Positions 40,422-46,950 of a stretch of DNA of 46,950 bases are shown here, piece after piece (position 1 is the first letter of the stretch; every line of letters begins with the position of its first letter). Position numbers and translations under genes: made by a program. This DNA is from Burkholderiales bacterium (lineage in GTDB: Bacteria > Pseudomonadota > Gammaproteobacteria > Burkholderiales > Burkholderiaceae_C): positions 1 to 46,950 of the forward strand of contig CANGHK010000041.1 in the NCBI GenBank assembly GCA_947453625.1. Reading direction: 5' to 3'. The notes beneath the pieces were generated by a model that made no database searches, was not told the origin of the DNA, and saw nothing but the letters and a program-made list of their open reading frames with translations.

Positions 40422-41080
40422 ACCTGCCCGACATGGGGCGTCCAGGCGTTTGGACGGCGCTGTTTCCGCAAGCACTCAAGTTGATGGCGCATCTGGAGAC
40501 GCAGGTCAATCAGCCGCTGTGGACCTTCGGTGGAGGAACGGTGCTGATGTTGCGGATAGGGCATCGCCAAAGCAAGGACATCGACCTGTTCGTCCCGGAT
40601 CCCCAGTACCTCGGCTTCGTCAACCCCCGCCTGAGCGACTTGGCCGAGGAGGTCAGCACCGACTACGAAGAGAACGCGGAGTATCTGAAGTTCTATTTGC
40701 CGACGGGTGAAATCGACATCGTCGTGGGCGCCTCGCTCACCGATTCGCCGTTCGACGTCGTGTCCCATTTCGGTCGGGACATCAAGGTAGAGACTTGCGC
40801 GGAAATCATTGCGAAGAAGATGTGGCACCGAGGTGACCGGTCGAAAGCGCGCGACCTGTTCGATCTGTGCGCGGTCGCGGATGCCGATTCTGCGGCGATA
40901 GACCGTGCTTCACACTGCTTCGCCAGGCACGGCGCGGCCTTTCTGCGGCAGTTCCAAGATCGCGCCGAGATCGCTCGTGTCGAATTCGACGCGATCGACT
41001 GCCTGGGTTTTCAGCGCCCGTTCGACGACTGCCTGGCGCAGGCGCGGCAACTTATCGAGCCCTACCTGGGCAACGGCTGA
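40418..41080 (+). CDS. Nucleotidyltransferase toxin, AbiEii/AbiGii family
   Basis: Start GTG at 40418 overlaps the upstream TGA by 4 nt (GTGA), implying coupling; ATG at 40433 is the alternative. 220 aa. The nucleotidyltransferase core reads LWTFGGGTVLMLRIGHRQSK then DIDLFV: GG at 38-40 and the metal-binding S-x-D54-x-D56; the third acidic residue is likely in GEIDIVVG. Then comes KVETCAEIIAKKMWHRGDRS, KARDLFDLCAVA, the conserved R-xxK-xRDxxD helix of the family. AbiEii-type enzymes act as toxins by modifying tRNA or other targets. The pair sits alone between core genes and has its own operator. Confidence 0.85.
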   Translation: MNLPDMGRPGVWTALFPQALKLMAHLETQVNQPLWTFGGGTVLMLRIGHRQSKDIDLFVPDPQYLGFVNPRLSDLAEEVSTDYEENAEYLKFYLPTGEIDIVVGASLTDSPFDVVSHFGRDIKVETCAEIIAKKMWHRGDRSKARDLFDLCAVADADSAAIDRASHCFARHGAAFLRQFQDRAEIARVEFDAIDCLGFQRPFDDCLAQARQLIEPYLGNG

Positions 41081-41141
41081 GTCCCCAATCAGTTGCTCCG
41101 CGGCCCTGTTTGGGGCGGGGTTCGTTCGTGTCCCCAGGCTC

Positions 41142-41768
41142 TCAACCCCCCGACAAGCTGCGCGCGTCCTCGCCCGGGCCACCGGCCCCATCCGCCAGAT
41201 GGGCGGTGCAGTCGAGCAGCGTGACGCCGTGCGGCGCCGCCGCGCTGGCGATCGTCAGCGAGGTGTTGGCCAGCCGCTGCGGTGGCGCCATCCCCGGCGC
41301 CAACTGCAGCGGCCCGCGCTGCAGCCAGTCGCGGATCACCAGCCCATGCGTGACCACCGCCAGCGGGCCGCCGACCCTGGCCTGCTGCGCCAGCAGCCAG
41401 GCCCAGGCGGCCTGGCAACGGGCGTTGAACTGGGCCTGCGATTCGCCGCCTGGCGGTGCGGCCTCGGCGGTCAGCGGGTCGAAGCCCAGGCCGTCATAGG
41501 CCAGGCCGCGCAACTCGCCGAAATTGCGTTCGTGCAGCAGCGCCGAGGTCTGCAGCGCCAGGCCGGTGACGCGGGCGATGGCTTGGGCAGTGGCCAGTGC
41601 GCGCGGCAGGTCGCTGCTGACGATGCCGGCCAGGCCTGCCGTCCGCAGGCGCTGCGCCAGCGCGTCGGCCTGGGCCAGGCCGTTGGCCGACAGCGGGGTG
41701 TCGGCCGGTTGCAGCACGCGCGCCACGTTGAGCGGCGTTTCGCCATGGCGGATGATCAGCAGCGTCAT
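41142..41768 (-). CDS. Histidine phosphatase family protein (phosphoglycerate-mutase-like)
   Basis: 208 aa. Starts MTLLIIRHGETPLNVARVLQ; the RHGE motif holds the catalytic His8. Further conserved residues are in VSSDLPRALATAQAIA, ERNFGELRGLAYDGL (proton-donor Glu) and VVTHGLVIRDWL (second His). The family removes phosphate from small molecules or proteins; no specific substrate is evident. Last gene of a minus-strand run: 19 bp after the SDR gene. Confidence 0.88.
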   Translation of the reverse strand: MTLLIIRHGETPLNVARVLQPADTPLSANGLAQADALAQRLRTAGLAGIVSSDLPRALATAQAIARVTGLALQTSALLHERNFGELRGLAYDGLGFDPLTAEAAPPGGESQAQFNARCQAAWAWLLAQQARVGGPLAVVTHGLVIRDWLQRGPLQLAPGMAPPQRLANTSLTIASAAAPHGVTLLDCTAHLADGAGGPGEDARSLSGG

Positions 41769-41787
41769 CGTTCGGTCCTGGCTTGGC

Positions 41788-42552
41788 TCAGCGGACGAGG
41801 TTGACGCCGCCGTCCACGGTCAGCGTCGTGCCCAGCACATAGTCGCCGGCGCGCGAGGCGAGGTAGATCGCCGCGGCGGCCATGTCGTCGTCCACGCCGA
41901 CCCGGCGCGCCGGGATGCGGGCGGCCACCGCGTCGGCGCGGTCGCGGGCGTCGCGGTTCATCTCGCTGGCGAAGGCGCCCGGGCAGATCGCGTTGACCAC
42001 GATGTTGTCCTCGGCCAGCCGCAGGGCCATGCGCTTGCTGAGGTGGATCAGCCCGGCCTTGCTGGCGGCGTAGCTGTAGGTCTCTTGCGGGTTGACGGTC
42101 TGGCCGTCGATCGAGGCGATGTTGATCACCTTGGCCGGCTGCGCGGCGGCGCCGGCCTTGAGCAGGCCGTGCAGCGCCTGGGTCAGGAAAAAGGGCGACT
42201 TCAGGTTCAGGTCGACTACCTTGTCCCAGCCGCTTTCCGGAAACTCGTCGAAGGGCGCGCCCCAGGCCGCGCCGGCGTTGTTGACCAGGATGTCGAGCCG
42301 CGGCTGCAGCGCGCTGTATGCCGCCACCAGCCCGGCGATGCCGGCCGGCGTAGACACATCGGCCGGCAGTGAGAAGCAAGGCCCGAGGCTCGACAGTTCG
42401 GCCGCGGCGGCGTCACAGGCCGCGGCCTTGCGCGACGAGATGTAGACGGTGGCGCCCTGGGCCAGGAATCCGGCGGCAATCATCCGGCCGATGCCGCGTG
42501 ATCCGCCGGTGATCAGCGCGGTGCGGCCTTCGAGTGAAAACAGTTTGTTCAT
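41788..42552 (-). CDS. Short-chain dehydrogenase/reductase
   Basis: 254 aa classical SDR. NAD(P) motif TGGSRGIG near residue 16, DILVNNAGAAWG, catalytic Ser in NIASIDG, and Y-x-x-x-K in YSYAASKAGLIHLSKR, then NAICPGAF. Shine-Dalgarno AGGAGA lies before the ATG at 42552. The GGSRG loop with Arg suggests NADP preference. Substrate unknown; relatives act on 3-oxoacyl or gluconate/steroid compounds. It sits between the nitronate monooxygenase-like gene (23 bp) and the phosphatase gene (19 bp), one operon. Confidence 0.9.
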   Translation of the reverse strand: MNKLFSLEGRTALITGGSRGIGRMIAAGFLAQGATVYISSRKAAACDAAAAELSSLGPCFSLPADVSTPAGIAGLVAAYSALQPRLDILVNNAGAAWGAPFDEFPESGWDKVVDLNLKSPFFLTQALHGLLKAGAAAQPAKVINIASIDGQTVNPQETYSYAASKAGLIHLSKRMALRLAEDNIVVNAICPGAFASEMNRDARDRADAVAARIPARRVGVDDDMAAAAIYLASRAGDYVLGTTLTVDGGVNLVR

Positions 42553-42575
42553 GGGTGTCTCCTGAAAAGTTATGG

Positions 42576-43523
42576 TCAGCCGAAATTCGCCGCCGCGCTC
42601 ATCGCGCCCATCCGGCTGCAGATGGCGTGGAATTCGGCCACGGTCTGGTCGATGATCTGCTGCGCGCTCAGCACGCCGTGGATCAGCCCGGCCGACTGGC
42701 CGGCCAGCGCCGGCGCGGCGTTCATGTCGCCGCCGAAGTACACGCCCTGTATGCCCTTGAAGGTGTCGGCCGGCATCAGCCCGGCCTCGAAGATCACTTG
42801 GGTGAACTCGGTCTTCAGCGCGCGGATGCAGGGCGTGGACTTCTTGTTCAGCACCCAGGTGCCGGTGGCGTCGGCTGCGACGATGGCGTTCTTGTAGGCC
42901 TCGTGCACCGGGCTTTCGGCGCAGGCGACGAAGCGCGTGCCCATCTGTATGCCTTCAGCCCCGAGTGCGAACGCCGCCGCCATGCCGCGGCCGTCGATGA
43001 TGCCGCCAGCCGCGATCAGCGGCACGTCGACCCGCTCGCGGATCGCCTGCAGCAGCACCAGCGTGCTGACCTCCTCGGGGTTCTTGAAGCCGCCGCCCTC
43101 GCTGCCCTCGACCACCAGGCCGTCTATGCCGGCGTCGACGCATTTCAGCGCCGTCTCGAGCGTCGGCACCGCGTGGTAGACCTTGATGCCGGCGGCGTGC
43201 AGCGGCGCCAGGAACTTGGCCGGGCTGCCGGCCGAGGTGGTGACGAAGCGGATGCCGGACTCGCAGACGAAGCGCAGCATCGCGTCGTCCTTCAGGAAGC
43301 GGATAGGCAGGTTGACGCCGAAGGGCAGGCCGCTCGCCACCATCGTGCGGATCTCCTGCTGGCAGGCAGCGGTCTCGCCCGACGAGGTCTCGATCACGCC
43401 CAGGCCGCCGGCGCGCGACACCGCGCTGGCCAGCGTGCTGCGCGCAATCCAGCCCATCGGGGCCTGCACGATGGGGGTGGTGGCGCCGGTGTCGGCCAGG
43501 ACGCGGTTGGGGCGGTTCATCAT
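42576..43523 (-). CDS. Nitronate monooxygenase / enoyl-reductase II-like flavoprotein
   Basis: 315 aa of the 2-nitropropane dioxygenase-like TIM-barrel FMN family. Signatures: IVQAPMGWIARSTLASAVSR, AGGLGVIETSSGE, FGVNLPIRF, VVEGSEGGGFKNPEEVSTLV, LIAAGGIIDGRGMAAAFALG and AEGIQMGTRFVACAESPVHE. The EGSEGGG (instead of EGxEAGGH) resembles the subgroup that includes FabK-like and uncharacterised nitronate monooxygenases, so the reaction is not certain. Start ATG 43523, immediately followed by a second ATG. Neighbours are a nitroreductase upstream and an SDR downstream. Confidence 0.88.
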   Translation of the reverse strand: MMNRPNRVLADTGATTPIVQAPMGWIARSTLASAVSRAGGLGVIETSSGETAACQQEIRTMVASGLPFGVNLPIRFLKDDAMLRFVCESGIRFVTTSAGSPAKFLAPLHAAGIKVYHAVPTLETALKCVDAGIDGLVVEGSEGGGFKNPEEVSTLVLLQAIRERVDVPLIAAGGIIDGRGMAAAFALGAEGIQMGTRFVACAESPVHEAYKNAIVAADATGTWVLNKKSTPCIRALKTEFTQVIFEAGLMPADTFKGIQGVYFGGDMNAAPALAGQSAGLIHGVLSAQQIIDQTVAEFHAICSRMGAMSAAANFG

Positions 43524-43590
43524 GGCGGCTCCGGGTGCAGGGTTGAACGGGCTGGGCAGTGTCAGCGCCGCGGGGCGCCCCGGCAGTCGC

Positions 43591-44250
43591 CTAGGTGCCA
43601 GGGCCGGCGTGCCAGTCGTCCAGGTAATCCGATGCGACGCCGCGGGCGTGGCGCTTGGCCGAGATCGCCGTGCCTACCGAGACGAAGCACATCGCCTGCT
43701 CGTCGGCCGCCAGCGCGAAGGCGCGGGCGAAACGCGGGTCGCGCACCGCCCGGCCGCTGGTCAGCATCGCGCCGAAACCCAGGCCATGCGCGGCCAGCAA
43801 CAGGTTCATCAGCGCCGCGCCCAGCGTGACCGCGCGCTCGACCAGCGGCACCTCGGGGTCGTCGGGCGCGGCCTTCAGCACCGCCAGCAGCAGCATCGGC
43901 GCGCGGTAGGCCTTGTCGCGGCTGCGGGCGGCGTCTTCCGGGCTCAGGGTCTCGCCCTGGGCCAGCACGCGGTCGCGCGAGCAGGCCTCGAACAGGTCGG
44001 CCAGCGCGTCGCGCTGGTGGTCGGCGACGCGGATCAGCCGCCAGGGCCGCAAGCCCCGGTGGTCGGGCGCGCAGGCCGCGGCCTCGACCATCTGCCGCAA
44101 TTGATCCGGGCTGGGGCCGGGTGACTGCAGGCGCTTGGGCGCGACCGAATACCGGCTGACGATCAGCGCCATCACCAGGGTGGCGAGGTCGGCGGTCTCA
44201 CTGTCCTGCGCGCTGTCCTGCGCGCTGTCTTCGGCTCTGTCTTGGTTCAC
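43591..44250 (-). CDS. Nitroreductase family protein
   Basis: 219 aa FMN-dependent oxidoreductase, similar in layout to YdjA-type small nitroreductases: VSRYSVAPKRLQSPGPSPDQ, EAAACAPDHRGLRPWRLIRV, LLLAVLKAAPDDPEVPLVE, MNLLLAAHGLGFGAMLTSG. The first about 25 codons contain a 12-nt tandem repeat (CTGTCCTGCGCG on the plus strand from 44201) coding for repeated AQDS, so the true start may vary; the conserved domain begins about residue 23. It is 40 bp downstream of the DUF2007 gene, in one transcription run. Confidence 0.86.
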   Translation of the reverse strand: MNQDRAEDSAQDSAQDSETADLATLVMALIVSRYSVAPKRLQSPGPSPDQLRQMVEAAACAPDHRGLRPWRLIRVADHQRDALADLFEACSRDRVLAQGETLSPEDAARSRDKAYRAPMLLLAVLKAAPDDPEVPLVERAVTLGAALMNLLLAAHGLGFGAMLTSGRAVRDPRFARAFALAADEQAMCFVSVGTAISAKRHARGVASDYLDDWHAGPGT

Positions 44251-44290
44251 GCCCGGCCCCTTCGGTGGGCGACGATTGTGGCAGCGCGGG

Positions 44291-44599
44291 TCAGCCGCCG
44301 GGTGCGGCTGCGCCGCATTGCCAGCAGTGGTCGAACGGGCCTTCTATCACCTCGTCGCAGCCGGGGCAGGCCCAGCGGCGCTCGGGCGGGTGTTGCAGCG
44401 CGTGCAGCAGCGCACGCGCCTCGCCGGCCTGCGATGGGTCGACCAGCCACAGCTCGGGCAGGGCCTGGTCGGGCGGGATCTCGCCGGCGATGCTGCCGGC
44501 GAAGGCCCGCTGCACCGTGGTCGCAAAGCCGACGCCGCTGAGCATGTCGGCCCACAGCGTGGCGATCGCCAGGTTCGGGGCCTGGGCCAGCCGAATCAT
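44291..44599 (-). CDS. DUF2007 protein with C-terminal zinc ribbon
   Basis: 102 aa. Starts MIRLAQAPNLAIATLWADML, the DUF2007 (putative signal-transducing, PII-like small fold) signature, with LPELWLVDPSQAGEARALL. The C-terminal CPGCDEVIEGPFDHCWQCG holds two CxxC pairs that form a zinc ribbon. The ATG at 44599 overlaps the stop of the upstream EamA gene (ATGA), so translation is coupled. Function of the family is unknown. Confidence 0.88.
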   Translation of the reverse strand: MIRLAQAPNLAIATLWADMLSGVGFATTVQRAFAGSIAGEIPPDQALPELWLVDPSQAGEARALLHALQHPPERRWACPGCDEVIEGPFDHCWQCGAAAPGG

Positions 44600-45534
44600 G
44601 GCCGGGCACCGGCACCGGGCCGCGACGACACCAGGATGCCGGCTGCGATCAGCGCGAAGGCCAGGCCGTGGAAGGGTTTGGGCCACTCGCCCAGCAGCGC
44701 GGCCGACAGCAGCGCGGCAAACAACGGCGTCAGGTTGCCGAAGAAGGCCGCCACCGTCGGGCCGGCCTCGGCCACGCCCAGTCCCCACAGCCGGTAGGCG
44801 ATCAGCGACGGGCCGACCGCCACATAGACCAGCGCGGCCAGCAGCCAGGGCGTCCAGACCACTGGGGCCAGTCCGGGCTGCAGCCATTCGCCGACGCCCG
44901 CGCCGGCGGTGGCCCAGACCAGGCCGAGGGCGATCTGTATGCACAGGAACTCGGCCCAGTGCCACGCCGGCCGCGCCGCGCCGCGCAGTGCCGCGGGTGG
45001 GCGCGCCAGCAGCCAGCTGTAGACACACCAGCTGAAGATCGCCATCAGCATCAGCAGGTCGCCGGGGACGAATTGCACCCGCAGCAGCGCCGCCGGCTCG
45101 CCGCGCGCCAGCACCACCGCCACGCCGATCAGCGACAGCGCCGCGCCCAGCAGCTGGCTGCGGCGCGGCCGCACACCATGCCAGGCCGCACCGATGGCCA
45201 GCATCCACACCGGCGAGCTGGCGGCGATCAGCGTCACGTTCAGCGGCGTGCTGGTCTTCAGCGCCAGGTACTGCAGCGCGTTGTAGGCGCCCACGCCGGT
45301 CAGGCTCAGCAGCGCCAGGTGGGGCCAGCGGGCGCTGATCTCGGCGCGCCGCGCCGGGCTGGCGAACACCCGCCAGCCCAGCGGCAACAGCAGCAGCAGC
45401 GCCAGCGACCAGCGGCCGACGTTGAGCCACAGCGGCGACAGGCTCTGGATCGCGAGCCGGCCCACCACCGCGTTGCCGGCCCACAGCAGGGGCGGCAGGC
45501 TGAGCATCCCGGCCAGGCGGGGTGTCAGGCGCAT
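44596..45534 (-). CDS. EamA/DMT family permease
   Basis: 312 aa, ten membrane segments in two EamA halves: LLWAGNAVVGRLAIQSLSPL and LNVTLIAASSPVWMLAIGAA in the first, LMLMAIFSWCVYSWLLARPP, VYVAVGPSLIAYRLWGLGVA and LTPLFAALLSAALLGEWPKP in the second. Differs clearly from the EamA protein at 35946. First gene of a six-gene minus-strand run; divergent from the quinone oxidoreductase gene. Substrate unknown. Confidence 0.92.
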   Translation of the reverse strand: MRLTPRLAGMLSLPPLLWAGNAVVGRLAIQSLSPLWLNVGRWSLALLLLLPLGWRVFASPARRAEISARWPHLALLSLTGVGAYNALQYLALKTSTPLNVTLIAASSPVWMLAIGAAWHGVRPRRSQLLGAALSLIGVAVVLARGEPAALLRVQFVPGDLLMLMAIFSWCVYSWLLARPPAALRGAARPAWHWAEFLCIQIALGLVWATAGAGVGEWLQPGLAPVVWTPWLLAALVYVAVGPSLIAYRLWGLGVAEAGPTVAAFFGNLTPLFAALLSAALLGEWPKPFHGLAFALIAAGILVSSRPGAGARP

Positions 45535-45705
45535 CGGGCGGACGGGTTGGGCAGCGGATTCAAGTTCATGCGGCGCGGTTTCATCCGCCGATTGTGGCCT
45601 TCGCCGCTCTGGCCTGGTCCGGTCGGCACTGTGCCGCCGCTGAAGGCAGGTCCCTGCAAGGACGTCTTACAGCGGTTACGCTTGAAGACCAAGGAGACTT
45701 TTGAC

Positions 45706-46689
45706 ATGACCCAAACCATCCAGATTACCCAGTACGGCGGCCCCGAGGTGATGCAGCTCGTCGATCTGCCGGTCGGCGAGCCCGGCCCGGGCGAGATCCG
45801 CATCCGCCACGAGGCGATAGGCCTGAACTACATCGATGTCTACCAGCGCACCGGGCTGTACGGCAATCCGCTGCCGCTGAACCTGGGCATGGAGGGCGCC
45901 GGCATCGTCGAGGCGGTGGGCGAGGGCGTCACCCACCTGCAGGTCGGTGACCGCGCGGCCTACGCCAGCAACCCGCCCGGCAGCTACAGCCAGTCCCGGG
46001 TGATGCCGGCCAAGACGGTGTGCAAGCTGCCCGACGCGATCTCGTTCGAGACCGGCGCGGCGATGATGCTCAAGGGCCTGACCGCGCAATACCTGCTGAA
46101 GAAGACGCTGCCGGCCGAAGGCCTGCAAGCCGGCGACTTCGTGCTCTTCCACGCCGCGGCCGGCGGCGTCGGCCTGATCGCCTGCCAGTGGGCGCGTGAG
46201 CTCGGCCTGCAACTGATCGCCACCGCCGGCAGCGACGCCAAGTGCCGGCTGGCGCTCGAGCATGGCGCGACGCACGCGATCAACTACCGGACCGAGGACT
46301 TCGTCGCCCGGGTCAAGGCCATCACCGGCGGGGCCGGCGTCAAGGTGGTCTACGACTCGGTGGGCAAGGATACTTTCGAGGGTTCGCTCAACGTCTTGCG
46401 CCCCTTCGGCCTGCTGGCCAGCTTTGGCAATGCCTCGGGTCCGGTGGCGCCGTTCGCCCCCGGCGTGCTGGGCGCCAAGGGCTCGCTCTACCTGACGCGG
46501 GCCACGCTGTTCACCCACATGTCGACCCGCGAGGCGACGCAGAAAATGGCCGACGACCTGTTCGCGGTGGTGATCAGCGGCGCGGTCAAGATCCGCATCG
46601 ACCAGCGCTACCCGCTGGCCGATGTGGCGCGCGCCCACACCGAGCTGGAAGCACGCAACACCACCGGCTGCAGCGTCCTGCTGCCTTGA
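45706..46689 (+). CDS. qorA: NADPH:quinone oxidoreductase (zeta-crystallin-like)
   Basis: 327 aa medium-chain reductase without catalytic zinc. MTQTIQITQYGGPEVMQLVD, the quinone-oxidoreductase signature GLNYIDVYQRTGLY, LGMEGAGIVEAVGEGV, the Rossmann VLFHAAAGGVGLIACQWARE, and YDSVGKDTFEGSL. It reduces quinones by one-electron transfer with NADPH in known members; E. coli qorA is the closest functional name. ATG at 45706 with AAGGAGA upstream (45691-45697). Divergent from the EamA operon. Confidence 0.92.
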   Translation: MTQTIQITQYGGPEVMQLVDLPVGEPGPGEIRIRHEAIGLNYIDVYQRTGLYGNPLPLNLGMEGAGIVEAVGEGVTHLQVGDRAAYASNPPGSYSQSRVMPAKTVCKLPDAISFETGAAMMLKGLTAQYLLKKTLPAEGLQAGDFVLFHAAAGGVGLIACQWARELGLQLIATAGSDAKCRLALEHGATHAINYRTEDFVARVKAITGGAGVKVVYDSVGKDTFEGSLNVLRPFGLLASFGNASGPVAPFAPGVLGAKGSLYLTRATLFTHMSTREATQKMADDLFAVVISGAVKIRIDQRYPLADVARAHTELEARNTTGCSVLLP

Positions 46690-46851
46690 GTGCCTGCTGA
46701 CTGGCCATGGGGCGGCGTCTCGCGCGCCGCTCACTTGGTCGGCTGCTTGCGGCACGGCGCAGACCTTGCGACGGGCTGCTTTGGCGCCAGGAGCTCAGGC
46801 GCTTTTGGGCCGGCGGGCGGCCGACGACACCGGGTGACCGGCTGCCTCCGT

Positions 46852-46950
46852 GCCTGGGGCCTGAGGCCCCAGGCCTTCGCCAGACACAAACAGTCCTCAG
46901 GACTGTTTGTGTCCGGGTTCAGTCCCCCGCCGTCGGCCGAGGCCGACGGC
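46852..46950. repeat. Three-hairpin repeat element, copy 2 (right window edge)
   Basis: Three perfect hairpins in a row: GCCTGGGGCC-TGA-GGCCCCAGGC (46852-46874); a 14-bp stem with loop TCA (46883-46896 / 46900-46913); GCCGTCGGCC-GA-GGCCGACGGC (46929-46950, touching the window end). CGCCAG before and TCCGGGTTCAGTCCCCC after the middle hairpin match copy 1 (6907-7017) with the same spacing. 46690-46851 before it has no recognised gene. It may extend beyond the window. Confidence 0.78.

Overview
The window is high-GC DNA from a bacterium of the Burkholderiales (Betaproteobacteria), probably the Rubrivivax/Leptothrix/Roseateles side of the order. The support is the gyrA-serC-pheA-tyrA-aroA/cmk-rpsA-ihfB-lapA-lapB gene order, an aroA-cmk gene fusion, a tmRNA tag reading ANDTSYALAA, and a tctBA transporter pair. 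I could not run a search, so the genus is not fixed.

Core block, 1-15493. A long minus-strand cluster runs gyrA > DUF2059 protein > serC > pheA > tyrA > aroA-cmk > rpsA > ihfB (terminator), then lapA > lapB, with lapB cut by the window edge. It joins DNA topology, serine and aromatic amino-acid synthesis, CMP phosphorylation, translation and LPS control. A compact three-hairpin repeat lies between pheA and tyrA, the slot that holds a hisHb aminotransferase in related supraoperons. Divergent from gyrA are an OmpA-like protein, ubiG, gph and the tmRNA gene ssrA.

Accessory block, about 15494-28655. Beside ssrA lie a helix-turn-helix gene coupled to a 46-residue membrane peptide, and a HigB/HigA-type toxin-antitoxin locus whose toxin is frameshifted. 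Next comes an island of about 11 kb bounded by two direct copies (about 365 bp, roughly 90% identical by eye) of the promoter region and 5' end of a gspE-like gene. Inside it are decayed reading frames, a beta-lactamase-fold lipoprotein, an XRE regulator, and a type I restriction-modification locus in the order hsdM - orf69 - hsdS - fic - hsdR. The first target-recognition half of hsdS is strikingly AT-rich.

Right block, 28656-46950. The intact gspE-type ATPase is followed by tctB-tctA, a hybrid histidine kinase (minus strand) whose phosphoacceptor histidine is replaced by aspartate, an EamA permease, psd, a tartrate/D-malate dehydrogenase-type enzyme, a secreted hypothetical protein, and a helix-turn-helix/nucleotidyltransferase toxin-antitoxin pair with a perfect operator palindrome. 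A six-gene minus-strand run follows (EamA permease, DUF2007 protein, nitroreductase, nitronate monooxygenase-like enzyme, SDR, histidine phosphatase), then a divergent quinone oxidoreductase.

The observation I find most unusual is that the pheA/tyrA hairpin repeat and a second one at the right end are the same element. They align without gaps over 51 nt. Both contain a 14-bp stem with a 3-nt loop, and six stem pairs have changed on both sides so that pairing is kept. That points to selection on structure.
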